This document shows, in pieces, positions 7,958 to 15,764 of a DNA stretch of 64,000 bases; the stretch's first letter is position 1, and each line of letters opens with the position of its first letter. The position numbers were made by a program, and so were the translations under genes. Under the pieces are notes generated by a model. That model saw only the letters and a list, made by a program, of their open reading frames with translations. It did no database searches and was not told the origin of the DNA. The DNA lies in assembly GCF_010685995.1 (NCBI RefSeq), contig NZ_JAAGWK010000009.1, forward strand, positions 547,560-611,559, written 5' to 3'. Origin of the DNA: Goekera deserti (GTDB taxonomy: Bacteria; Actinomycetota; Actinomycetes; Mycobacteriales; Geodermatophilaceae).

Positions 7958-8506
7958 GTGCGCGTGACCGCACCCCTGCCGGGAGACGCCGTCCTCGTCA
8001 GCCCGTCGGCGAGGCGCCGGCTGCCGACGCTCGGCGTGCTCGCGCTGTTCCTCGGCGCCTACCTCCTGCTCGGCGCCGCCGGGCTCGTCGAGCCCTGGCT
8101 GGTCTGGGCGGGGGTGATCGTGTTCGGCACGATCCTGCTCGTCGGGCTCGCCGGGTCGGTCCGGGCCCGGGGCGCGCCGGCTGGACGAGGACGGCGTCAC
8201 GGTGCGCGGCGGTGGCACGACCCGTGGTCGGACGTCGCGGAGGTCCGCGTGACCGGCCTGCAGCCGCGGTGGCTCTTCGTCGTCTCGCTCGGGTACCGGG
8301 TCGTGGCCGTAGTCGGACGACCGGGCGTGCAGCTGCCCGCTCTGCCCTCGGCCTCACCCGGCCGCTGCCTGCGGGCCTCGGCCCGGCTGCAGGACCGGTG
8401 GTACGGCACCCGGTTGGTGGTGATGCCGTACGCCTTCGACACGTCCACCGACGCCCTGCTGGCCGCGGTGCGCCGGTTCAGCGACGTGCCGGTCGTCTCC
8501 GGCTGA
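7958..8506 (+). CDS. Small membrane protein with PH-like C-terminal part; probable compensated frameshift
   Basis: 182 codons from GTG 7958 (GTG 7964 also possible). Two hydrophobic spans (about residues 25-45 and 48-66, T-L-G-V-L-A-L-F-L-G-A-Y-L-L-L and W-L-V-W-A-G-V-I-V-F-G-T-I-L-L-V) precede a soluble part with P-W-S-D-V-A-E-V-R-V-T-G, as in actinobacterial PH-domain membrane proteins. Between about 8181 and 8217 this frame has poor third-position GC (GCT GGA CGA GGA CGG CGT), while the next frame reads L-D-E-D-G-V-T-V-R-G-G-G-T-T-R with good GC3, the sequence expected ahead of P-W-S-D-V. Two opposite frameshifts, or two sequencing errors, are therefore likely. Function unknown. Confidence 0.65.
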   Translation: MRVTAPLPGDAVLVSPSARRRLPTLGVLALFLGAYLLLGAAGLVEPWLVWAGVIVFGTILLVGLAGSVRARGAPAGRGRRHGARRWHDPWSDVAEVRVTGLQPRWLFVVSLGYRVVAVVGRPGVQLPALPSASPGRCLRASARLQDRWYGTRLVVMPYAFDTSTDALLAAVRRFSDVPVVSG

Positions 8507-8586
8507 GACCGCCCGGGTGCTGGACCGCCGGTCCCGCGTGACGGATCCTGCCGTCGACGACCAGCCCCACCCCCACCGGAGGACCC

Positions 8587-8796
8587 GTGACCGACGCCCC
8601 CAAGGGCAGCGCCTACTTCCCCGCCATCGAGGCCCGGTACGGCAAGCCCATCGCCCACTGGCAGGAGCTGCTCCAGGCGCACCGCGCCGAGCAGCCGGAG
8701 CAGAAGTTCATGCAGCAGGTCGCCTGGCTCAAGTCCGAGCACGGCCTGGGGCACGGCCACGCGACGGCGCTGGTGTCGGCCACCCCGGCCGGCTGA
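8587..8796 (+). CDS. DUF4287 domain protein
   Basis: 69-residue cytoplasmic protein. The sequence F-P-A-I-E-A-R-Y-G-K-P, then Q-V-A-W-L-K-S-E-H-G-L-G-H-G-H-A-T-A-L-V, matches the small DUF4287 family, whose members carry a W-L-K...G-L-G-H-G-H-A core and often sit alone or fused to DUF5655. No biochemical role is known to me. The GTG at 8587 follows GGAGG at 8578-8582, a good ribosome-binding site. It stands alone between the PH-like membrane protein and the sigma-like fusion gene. Confidence 0.85.
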   Translation: MTDAPKGSAYFPAIEARYGKPIAHWQELLQAHRAEQPEQKFMQQVAWLKSEHGLGHGHATALVSATPAG

Positions 8797-8897
8797 GCCG
8801 GCTCTCCTGGGGCACTGCCCGGGACTCAGGCCGCTGGACCGCCACTACCGATGGCGCGCCACTGGGACGACGGGGGTCCAACGGGTTGACTGCACCT

Positions 8898-10661
8898 GTG
8901 CGCCCCGCCGACCGGCTCGTCGTCGACCAGTGGCGCAGCCTGCTGCCCACCGCCCACCTGCTGACCGGCACCGACGCCGCGGCCCGCGACCTGCTCGCCC
9001 GGGGCCTGGCCGCCGCCCGCCGCGTGCCGGGCACGGACGACCACGACCGCGCCGTCGCCGGACTGGTGCGCGCGCACCTGAGCCGGTGGCAGGCGCGCCG
9101 CGACGGCTCGATCACCGGGGCAGCGACGGGCGCCTGGTGGGTGTCCCCGGACGACGCCGAGGCCGCCCGCCGCACGTCGGCAGCCCTGGACCGGCTGACC
9201 GCGGCGGAGCGCACCGCGGTGGTGCTGCACTGGTACGAGGGCCTGCCCGCCAACCGGGTCGCCGCGCTCGTGCCGAGGGTGGACCTGGAGGCGGCCGCCC
9301 GGGAGCTGGCCGGCGAGGTGCCCGACCCGGCCGACCTGCCCGCCCGGCTGGACCAGCTGGCGGCGCAGTGCGACCTCGCCGGCCTCACCGACGAGACGGC
9401 CACGGCGGCGGTGGCAGCGGTCGGCGCCCGCGGACGGCGACGGGTCCTGCTGGCCGGGGTGGCGGTGGCCGCGCTGACCCTCGGGGCCGTGGTGGCGCCG
9501 GGGCCGGCAGCGGGACCGGAGCCGGCGGCGGCGCCTGCGCCGGGGTCGCTGTTCACCGCGGGCCCGACCCGCGGGTCGCTGGCCGGCGACGGTGCCTTCC
9601 TGGACGCCGCCCGGGCCCGGATGGCGGCGGCCTCCGGGGCGGTCGACGACGATCCCTGGGCGGTCGTCTTCGCCGGGGACGTGCAGGGCGTCCGGGCGGT
9701 GTTCCTGCTCGACGCGGCCGGACGGGAGCCGACGTGGCTGACCGGGCCGGCCGGCACGCCGGCCGCGGAGCTCGCGTCCAACGGCGCGCTCGGCCTGCCG
9801 GGTCAGGAAGCCGCCGCGGTGGCGGTGTCCCGGCCCGACGGCGGCGGTCAGGTCGTGCTGGTGGTCGCGGCACCCAGGGACGGGGTGGAACTCTCCCCCG
9901 GCATCGACGTCGCGGCCGACGGCACCGCCGGGCGCACCTTCCGGTCCCTGACGGTGACCGACGGCGTGGCGGTGGGTGTGCTGGACCGGGGCGCTGCCGG
10001 CAGTGCCCAGTACCGGCTCGTCCGGGACGGCGTGCCGCTGGAGCCGATGGGCGTCATCGGCTACTTCCCCGTCTCGGTGTCCGTCATGGGTGAGGTGGGC
10101 CAGCCGGTGCCGAGCCGGTCGGGCACACCCACCGCGTCCGGGTTCGGCTACGCCTCGGCTCTCGCGGCGATCACCGGGCCGACCGGGTACGCCGCCGATC
10201 AGCTCGAGGTCACCGTCCTGGGGGCCGGTCAGTTCCCGGCACCGGGCGGGGAGACCGTCGAGGCGGTCAGCCTGGCCGCGGTACTGCCCTCCGGAGCGGT
10301 GGTGACCACGACCGGGTTCGGCTCGTCCCGCACCGACGGGCTCGGGAGCACGACGGCGAGCTGGTCGGGGTGCGGCAGCACCGGCCACCCGGCCGGCACC
10401 GACCCGGCCGCGCTCACCGTCGCCGCCCGGTGCGCGTCCTACGCCGGCGACAGCTCGACGTTCGGCGTGACCGTCGTGCTCGCCGCCCCACCGGGCGCCG
10501 TGGTCGCCCTGGACGACGCGGCCGGCAGCAGCCCGACGGTGCCGGAGCTGACCCGGGGCTGGGCGTTCGTGATCGACGACCGCGACGTGCTGACCCGCGT
10601 CGCCGCCCCCGACGCGGCCGGGACCGTGAGCCGCGAGGGCGCCGATCTCTTCCACGGCTGA
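8898..10661 (+). CDS. Degenerate SigE-type sigma domain fused to a membrane span and extracytoplasmic domain
   Basis: 587 residues from the GTG at 8898. Residues 1-130 follow the SigE-family sigma plan: L-P-T-A-H-L-L-T-G-T-D-A-A-A-R-D-L-L resembles region 2, and L-T-A-A-E-R-T-A-V-V-L-H-W-Y-E-G-L-P resembles the region 4 lead-in. The helix-turn-helix is eroded, so DNA binding is doubtful. A span at about 181-200 (R-R-R-V-L-L-A-G-V-A-V-A-A-L-T-L-G-A-V-V) leads to a 380-residue outer domain of unknown fold with a few Cys near the end. No clear ribosome-binding site precedes GTG 8898; a TTG at 8886 is an alternative. It may be a one-piece sigma/anti-sigma-like sensor that has lost transcription function (inference). 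Confidence 0.7.
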   Translation: MRPADRLVVDQWRSLLPTAHLLTGTDAAARDLLARGLAAARRVPGTDDHDRAVAGLVRAHLSRWQARRDGSITGAATGAWWVSPDDAEAARRTSAALDRLTAAERTAVVLHWYEGLPANRVAALVPRVDLEAAARELAGEVPDPADLPARLDQLAAQCDLAGLTDETATAAVAAVGARGRRRVLLAGVAVAALTLGAVVAPGPAAGPEPAAAPAPGSLFTAGPTRGSLAGDGAFLDAARARMAAASGAVDDDPWAVVFAGDVQGVRAVFLLDAAGREPTWLTGPAGTPAAELASNGALGLPGQEAAAVAVSRPDGGGQVVLVVAAPRDGVELSPGIDVAADGTAGRTFRSLTVTDGVAVGVLDRGAAGSAQYRLVRDGVPLEPMGVIGYFPVSVSVMGEVGQPVPSRSGTPTASGFGYASALAAITGPTGYAADQLEVTVLGAGQFPAPGGETVEAVSLAAVLPSGAVVTTTGFGSSRTDGLGSTTASWSGCGSTGHPAGTDPAALTVAARCASYAGDSSTFGVTVVLAAPPGAVVALDDAAGSSPTVPELTRGWAFVIDDRDVLTRVAAPDAAGTVSREGADLFHG

Positions 10662-10738
10662 CCCACCCGGCCGCCGGCCCCGGGGGCCGCGGGCCGACCC
10701 GGGTGGGCCGGCGGGCCGGGACTGGGGACACTGGTCCG

Positions 10739-11008
10739 ATGAGCCCGACGTCCGCTGCGGCAGGTGACCCCGAGGCGGTGGCCGGCCCGCTGATGCGGCA
10801 GGCGGCCCAGCAGCTGCGGGGCGGGCTGCTCTGCGAGCGGGAGTTCCGCCGGATCCGGCGGCTGGCCTACCAGCTGCGGGTGGACCGGGTGTTCCGCGAG
10901 CAGGTGCTCGACGCCTTCAGCCGGGACCCCGAGCGCACCGCCGACACGCTGCTGGCCCTGGGCCGGGACCGGCCGCTGGCGGAGATCGCCCGCGAGCTCG
11001 GCTCTTGA
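10739..11008 (+). CDS. Small hypothetical protein
   Basis: 89-residue protein with coding-like third positions but no family I recognise. It is helical and charged: R-Q-A-A-Q-Q-L-R-G-G-L-L, R-E-F-R-R-I-R-R-L-A-Y-Q-L-R-V-D-R-V-F-R-E-Q-V, then a closing R-P-L-A-E-I-A-R-E-L-G-S, which could be a small alpha-helical DNA- or protein-binding unit. No membrane span. The ATG at 10739 has only a weak purine tract upstream. A perfect 18-base-pair hairpin follows the stop by a few bases and should terminate it. Confidence 0.6.
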   Translation: MSPTSAAAGDPEAVAGPLMRQAAQQLRGGLLCEREFRRIRRLAYQLRVDRVFREQVLDAFSRDPERTADTLLALGRDRPLAEIARELGS

Positions 11009-11014
11009 ACGCGC

Positions 11015-11052
11015 GAGCGGGTGGTCACCTCGCTCGAGGTGACCACCCGCTC
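11015..11052. terminator. Perfect 18-bp inverted repeat between convergent genes
   Basis: GAGCGGGTGGTCACCTCG (11015-11032) is followed, after a two-base spacer, by its exact reverse complement (11035-11052). It begins seven bases after the stop of the plus-strand gene and lies 21 bases from the end of the minus-strand gene, so it is placed to stop transcription both ways. No U tract is present, which is common in high-GC actinobacteria. A protein-bound operator cannot be excluded, but the position favours termination. Confidence 0.75.
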
Positions 11053-11072
11053 CGCCTGCCCGTGCCGCGGTG

Positions 11073-11267
11073 TCAGCCGCGCACCACCCGCAGCAGCCCG
11101 TCCATGTCCAGGTCCGGCGAGGTCACCGAGTCCGCACGCTGGCGGGCGAAGGACGTGCGCAGCGCATCGGCCAGTTCCAGGGCCGAGAAGGGCAGTGCCC
11201 GGAGGGCTGCCTGGATCGGGACGACGACGGCGGGGGCGGTGGGGCCGGGGAGGGCCAGCGAGCTCAT
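11073..11267 (-). CDS. Small hypothetical protein
   Basis: 64 residues, rich in Ala/Leu in its first half (A-V-V-V-P-I-Q-A-A-L-R-A-L-P-F-S-A-L-E-L-A-D-A-L-R) and ending D-L-D-M-D-G-L-L-R-V-V-R-G. Third positions are GC-rich and it ends near a strong hairpin shared with the convergent gene, which supports its being real. No ribosome-binding site is seen before the ATG, so it may be leaderless. No family recognised; a small helical cytoplasmic protein is all that can be said. Confidence 0.5.
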   Translation of the reverse strand: MSSLALPGPTAPAVVVPIQAALRALPFSALELADALRTSFARQRADSVTSPDLDMDGLLRVVRG

Positions 11268-11335
11268 GGGGGAAGTGTGCGGCTGCGACCACAGCGACGG
11301 ATGTGACTGGTGGTGCGTGTCGGGTCACGGTCCGG

Positions 11336-12163
11336 TCACACCCCGCGCGCCGGGTGGGACACGCCGGTCGGGTCCCGGCGCAGCACCGGGAACTCGAACG
11401 CGGACACCTCCAGCAGCGCGGCGGCCAGCCGGGCCGTCCACCAGGCCACGATCTGCTCGCCCACCGCCGCACTGGCCCGGCGAGGGTCGCCCACCACGCC
11501 GTTGCTGCTCACGTCGTCGGTGACCCAGGCGGTGGGCACCGCGCCCTCCAGGGTCAGCAGGCCCGGCCCGGCGAACAGGTCGGCGACGGCGCGGCCGCCC
11601 TCGACGGCGCGGTCCATGTGCACGGTGTCCGGGGCGAGGGCGAGCATCACCGAGGTCTCGCTGTGCCCGCCGTGGACGTCGAAGTCGGCGCCGACCAGGT
11701 CCAGCCCCGCGGGCAGGCCGAGCCGGAAGACCGAGATCGGGAAGACCATCAGCCCGGTGGCCACCCGGACGTCCCGGGCGACGGTGTCCAGCAGGGAGGG
11801 GTTGCCGCCGTGCCCGTTGACGAACACCAGCCGGCGGAACCCGGACGCCGCAACCGAGCGGCCGAGGTCCCGGCACATGGCCAGCAGCGTCTCGGTGGAC
11901 CAGGTGAGCGTCCCGGGCCAGCCCAGGTGCTCGGTCGACTTCCCGATCGACTGCGTGGGCAGCAGCCACACCGGGGCGTCGTCGGGCAGCGCGGCCACCG
12001 CGCGGGTCGCCACCTGCTCGGCGATGAAGCAGTCGGTCATCAGCGGCAGGTGCGGGCCGTGCTGCTCCACCGCCCCGATCGGGACGACGGCGACCGCGGC
12101 CGTGGTGTCGATCGCGCCCACCTCGGGTCCGGTGAGCCGTTCCCAGCGCCGCTCGGTCGTCAT
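11336..12163 (-). CDS. Creatininase family amidohydrolase
   Basis: 275-residue enzyme of the creatinine amidohydrolase fold. Metal-binding and active-site segments are present in order: G-A-V-E-Q-H-G-P-H-L-P near residues 29-39, F-V-N-G-H-G-G-N near 117, and D-F-D-V-H-G-G-H-S-E-T-S near 165. Members act on creatinine, 2-amino-5-formylamino-6-ribosylaminopyrimidine (archaeal ArfB) or the mycofactocin precursor peptide (MftE). None of the other mycofactocin genes is nearby, so the substrate is open. It begins a run of amide-hydrolysing enzymes that continues to 18.7 kb. Length is normal and metal ligands appear intact. Confidence 0.9.
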   Translation of the reverse strand: MTTERRWERLTGPEVGAIDTTAAVAVVPIGAVEQHGPHLPLMTDCFIAEQVATRAVAALPDDAPVWLLPTQSIGKSTEHLGWPGTLTWSTETLLAMCRDLGRSVAASGFRRLVFVNGHGGNPSLLDTVARDVRVATGLMVFPISVFRLGLPAGLDLVGADFDVHGGHSETSVMLALAPDTVHMDRAVEGGRAVADLFAGPGLLTLEGAVPTAWVTDDVSSNGVVGDPRRASAAVGEQIVAWWTARLAAALLEVSAFEFPVLRRDPTGVSHPARGV

Positions 12164-12290
12164 GCCCCGATGCCTACCGGCCCGGTGTTTCCCCCCGGTG
12201 ACGGACGGTGCTGCTGACGGTTGTCACTGGCAACCGCGCCCGGCGTCCACTTCACTCGTGCCGACCCACCCACCGGCCCGGGGAGCAGCC

Positions 12291-13121
12291 GTGACCAGCA
12301 CGACCAGTGACCAGGCAGCGCGCACCGGGGGGCTCACCCCGACCCGGCTGCTGCTGCTGAACTCCGCCGTCGCCTTCGCCCTCGCCTGCCTGGTGATGGT
12401 CACGCTGCACGAGCTCGCCCACGCGCTGGCCGGCGTGCTGCAGGGCGGTTCCCCGGTCCTCTACGGGTTCTCCGTCGACCAGGGGCCGGTCACCGACCCC
12501 GACGAGGTGCGCAACGCCCTGGCCGGCCCGCTCTTCAGCCTGGTCAGCGGCCTGCTGGTGCTCGCCCTGCCGACGTCCCGGTTGCCCGGGGTGTGGCGGC
12601 TGGCCGTCACCTGGTTCGGCCTGGTGAGCGTCCAGGAGTTCTCCGGCTACCTGATCACCGGTCCGTTCGCGCACATCGGGGACATCGGGACGGCGCTGGA
12701 GCTGTCCGGCTCCCCCGCGTGGCTGGGCTGGCTCGGCTTCGCGGTCGGCTGGGGGCTGACGTACCTGCTCGGGCGCACCGCCGTCCGGCGGCTCGCGGCG
12801 TTCCTGCCGGACGGCGCTCCGATGGGCACGCAGCTGCGCGCGGTCGGCCTGTTCGCCTGGCTGCTGGGGGCAGCGGTGACGGTGCTGCTGAGCCTGGGAC
12901 TGATGTCGGCCGGCGACGTCGACGTGGGCACCGTCGCGTTCGAGGCGCTCGGCCTGCTGACCGCCGGCATCTTCCTGGTCTTCGTGCGCCTCTTCCTGCC
13001 CGTCGCCGCCGCAGCACAGCGCCGCCCGGTGACCCTCGCTGTGCCGGTGGCGGCCCTGGTCGTGCTGGTCGTCCTGGCGGTCGCCCGGCAGGTGGTGCTG
13101 GCCGGCGGGATCACCTTCTGA
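12291..13121 (+). CDS. M50-like membrane metalloprotease family protein
   Basis: 276-residue integral membrane protein with about six spans. A zinc-protease motif lies in an early span: T-L-H-E-L-A-H-A-L-A-G, residues near 42-50. It is followed by the N-A-L-A-G-P-L-F-S-L-V segment, the usual third-ligand neighbourhood of site-2 (M50) proteases. The later part is hydrophobic without further motifs. Such proteins can cut transmembrane substrates, but many actinobacterial small M50-like proteins have no known target. The GTG at 12291 has GGGGAGCAG just upstream. Its upstream region is shared with the divergent creatininase gene. Confidence 0.75.
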   Translation: MTSTTSDQAARTGGLTPTRLLLLNSAVAFALACLVMVTLHELAHALAGVLQGGSPVLYGFSVDQGPVTDPDEVRNALAGPLFSLVSGLLVLALPTSRLPGVWRLAVTWFGLVSVQEFSGYLITGPFAHIGDIGTALELSGSPAWLGWLGFAVGWGLTYLLGRTAVRRLAAFLPDGAPMGTQLRAVGLFAWLLGAAVTVLLSLGLMSAGDVDVGTVAFEALGLLTAGIFLVFVRLFLPVAAAAQRRPVTLAVPVAALVVLVVLAVARQVVLAGGITF

Positions 13122-13242
13122 CGGCCGGGACGCGGACGGCACACGCCGTTCACGCCCCGGCCACACCCGCTGCCTACAACGACGGCATGCCCGTCGAGAC
13201 CGAGCGCCTCGGCCCCGCCCACCGGCCGGACACCGGCGTCCC

Positions 13243-14679
13243 GTGCTGAACCGCCCGGACCTGCTCACCGACGCGACGACGACCCTCGCCGCCCTGGCCA
13301 CCGGCGAGCTGGGCGCCGAGCAGCTCACCGCGGCCTGCCTGGACCGGATCACCGGCCCGGGGGCGGCACTGGGCGCGGTGGTCGCCGTGGACGCCGCCGG
13401 CGCGCTGGCCGCGGCCCGCGCGGTGGACGCCGACCGGGCCGCCGGCCGCCCGCCGGGCCCGCTGGCCGGACTGCCGGTGACGGTCAAGGACTCGATCGAC
13501 GCCCGCGGCCTGCGCAGCTCGCACGGCCGGGAGTCCGACGCCCGCCTCGCCACCCAGGACGCACCCGTCGTCCGCCGGCTGCGGGAGGCGGGTGCGGTGG
13601 TGCTGGGCAAGACGAAGGTGCCGGCGTACCTGGCGCACCTGCACACCTGGGACGACTCCGGTCCCACCCGGAACCCCTGGGACCCGGCCCGCTCGTCCGG
13701 CGGCTCCTCCGGCGGTGCGTCGGCCGCGGTCGCGGCGGGGCTGGCGTTCGCCGACCTGGGCAGCGACCTGGCCGGGTCGCTGCGGGTGCCGGCGTCCTGG
13801 TGCGGGTTGTTCGGGCACCGGCCGAGCACCGGCCTGGTCAGCAAGCTGGGCAACATGCCGTGGCCGGACGGCGGCCTGCTGGAGCCGATGGTCTCTGCGG
13901 TCGGCCCCTTCGCCCGCAGCGCCCGGGACACCGAGCTGCTGATGTCGGTGCTGCCGGGCGCGGAGGGCCCCGAGGCGGTGGCCTGGCGGGTGCAGCTGCC
14001 CCCACCGCGGGTGCGCTCGCTGCGCGGGCTGCGGGTCGCGGTCTGGCTGGACGACCCGGACGCACCCGTCGACACCGAGACCCGGTCGGCGCTGCACGGC
14101 CTCGCCGACCGGCTGTCCGACGCCGGCGCCCGGGTGACCGAGCTGACCGACCCGCCGGTGCGCGCCGGCGAGCACGGTGAGCTGGCCGCCCGGCTGTGCG
14201 CCGGGGAGGTCGTGCACGGCCTGGACGACGCGGCCTGGGCCGAGGTGCGCGCCCGCGCCGCGGACGGCGACCCCGTCGCGCAGCGGTTCACCGTGGACCT
14301 GCGCCAGGCGCTGACCGACCTGGAGGCCCAGCGTGCCGCGACCGCGCGCTGGCAGCAGACGTTCACCGGACTCGACGTCGTGCTGTGCCCGGCGGTGCCG
14401 CGGGCCGCGGTGCAGCCCGCCGCGGACGGCTCGGTGCCGGCCCGGGTGCCGCTGGACGGCGTCCCGGTCGACCTGGACGTGCTGTCGGACTGGAGCCGGC
14501 TGTCCTCGCTGGGGCGGCTGCCGGCCACCGTCGTCCCGCTGGGGCCGGGCGAGCGCAGCGGGCTGCCGGTCGGTGCGCAACTGCTCGGGCCCTACCTGGA
14601 GGACCGCACCCCGCTGCGGGCGGCGGTGCTCGCCGAGCGGGCCGGGCTGGTCGGGTTCGCGCCGCCGCCCGGCTGGTGA
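13243..14679 (+). CDS. Amidase signature family enzyme
   Basis: 478-residue amidase signature protein. The Ser-cisSer-Lys triad is visible: Lys in L-P-V-T-V-K-D-S-I-D near residue 84, the S-S-G-G-S-S-G-G-A loop near 148-157, and the nucleophile in D-L-A-G-S-L-R-V-P-A near 175. Family members hydrolyse amides of aryl, fatty or ureido compounds; the substrate is not identifiable. It follows the membrane protease gene by 121 bases and precedes an SDR gene by 43 bases, so the latter two may be co-transcribed. One of three amidases in this window. Confidence 0.92.
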   Translation: MLNRPDLLTDATTTLAALATGELGAEQLTAACLDRITGPGAALGAVVAVDAAGALAAARAVDADRAAGRPPGPLAGLPVTVKDSIDARGLRSSHGRESDARLATQDAPVVRRLREAGAVVLGKTKVPAYLAHLHTWDDSGPTRNPWDPARSSGGSSGGASAAVAAGLAFADLGSDLAGSLRVPASWCGLFGHRPSTGLVSKLGNMPWPDGGLLEPMVSAVGPFARSARDTELLMSVLPGAEGPEAVAWRVQLPPPRVRSLRGLRVAVWLDDPDAPVDTETRSALHGLADRLSDAGARVTELTDPPVRAGEHGELAARLCAGEVVHGLDDAAWAEVRARAADGDPVAQRFTVDLRQALTDLEAQRAATARWQQTFTGLDVVLCPAVPRAAVQPAADGSVPARVPLDGVPVDLDVLSDWSRLSSLGRLPATVVPLGPGERSGLPVGAQLLGPYLEDRTPLRAAVLAERAGLVGFAPPPGW

Positions 14680-14722
14680 CCCCGGGGTCTCGGCACTCGC
14701 GTGCCGGGTCGACACTCGCGGC

Positions 14723-15655
14723 ATGACCCTGATCACCACCCGCTTCACCGACCGCAGCACCGCCGACGACGTCGTGGCCGGCATCGACCTGACCGGCCGG
14801 CGGGCCGTGGTCACCGGCGCGAGCTCCGGGATCGGCGTGGAGACCGCGCGCTCGCTGGCCCGCGCCGGCGCCGAGGTGGTGGTCGCCGTCCGCAACACCG
14901 CCGCCGGTGACCGCACCGCCGCCGACATCACCGCCAGCACCGGCAGCACCGCCGTCCGGGTGGCGTACCTGGACCTGGTGGACCGGGCGTCGGTCGCCGC
15001 CTTCGCCGCCGCCTGGGAGGGCCCGCTGCACCTGCTCGTGGCCAACGCCGGGATCATGGCCACCCCGCTCACCCGCACCCCGGAGGGCTGGGAGTCCCAG
15101 TTCGCCACCAACCACCTCGGCCACCTCGGGCTGGCCGTCGGCCTGCACGACGCGCTGGCCGCCGCCGGTGACGCCCGGGTCGTCTCGCTGAGCTCGGTCG
15201 GCCACCACGCCTCCCCCGTCGTCTTCGACGACCTGATGTTCGAGCACCGGGAGTACGAGCCCTGGGCGGGCTACGGCCAGGCGAAGACGGCGAACGTGCT
15301 CTTCGCGGTGGAGGCGACCCGGCACTGGGCCGCCGACGGCATCGTGGCCAACGCGGTCATGCCCGGCGGGATCATGACCGGCCTGCAGAAGCACGTGGGC
15401 CAGGACGTGCTCGACTCGTGGCAGCGGGCGCAGGACTCCGGCAAGGTGCGGTTCAAGTCCGTCCAGGAGGGCGCCGCCACCACCCTGGTCGCCGCGGTCG
15501 CCCCCGAGTTCGCCGGCGTCGGCGGCCGGTACCTGGAGGACTGCCAGGAGGCGCCGGTCAGCACCGAGGGCCGCACCGGCGTGCGCCCCTACGCCCTGGA
15601 CCCGGAGTCCGCCGAGCGCCTGTGGGACGTGTCGCTGGCGCTCCTGCAGCGTTGA
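14723..15655 (+). CDS. Short-chain dehydrogenase/reductase (retinol dehydrogenase-like)
   Basis: 310-residue SDR. The NAD(P)-binding glycine motif V-T-G-A-S-S-G-I-G is near residues 33-41, A-N-A-G-I-M near 111, the catalytic Ser in V-S-L-S-S-V near 154, and Y-G-Q-A-K as the catalytic Tyr/Lys pair near 184-188. Length and the long C-terminal tail fit the WWOX/retinol-dehydrogenase-like subgroup that acts on ketones or alcohols of larger substrates. The stop codon TGA is itself part of the first 19-base palindrome of a complex inverted repeat, so transcription probably ends there. Confidence 0.9.
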   Translation: MTLITTRFTDRSTADDVVAGIDLTGRRAVVTGASSGIGVETARSLARAGAEVVVAVRNTAAGDRTAADITASTGSTAVRVAYLDLVDRASVAAFAAAWEGPLHLLVANAGIMATPLTRTPEGWESQFATNHLGHLGLAVGLHDALAAAGDARVVSLSSVGHHASPVVFDDLMFEHREYEPWAGYGQAKTANVLFAVEATRHWAADGIVANAVMPGGIMTGLQKHVGQDVLDSWQRAQDSGKVRFKSVQEGAATTLVAAVAPEFAGVGGRYLEDCQEAPVSTEGRTGVRPYALDPESAERLWDVSLALLQR

Positions 15656-15740
15656 TCAGCTCAGCTGATCACCGTCCCGCCGAGCTCACCAGCGTTGGTG
15701 AGCTGGGACGGATGGTGATCAGCTCAGCTGATCAACGCTG
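15648..15740. repeat. Nested inverted repeat with two identical 19-bp palindromes
   Basis: The sequence TGATCAGCTCAGCTGATCA, a perfect palindrome with one central base, occurs at 15653-15671 and again at 15716-15734. The two copies also form the arms of a larger near-perfect inverted repeat (15648-15740). Its middle carries another hairpin, AGCTCACCA (15683-15691) with TGGTGAGCT (15696-15704). The element begins inside the last codons of the SDR gene and ends 25 bases before the end of the convergent amidase gene. A bidirectional terminator is the simplest function; the duplicated palindrome could also be a protein target or a REP-like element. Confidence 0.85.
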
Positions 15741-15764
15741 AGGCGCGGCGGGGGCGGCGGGGGG

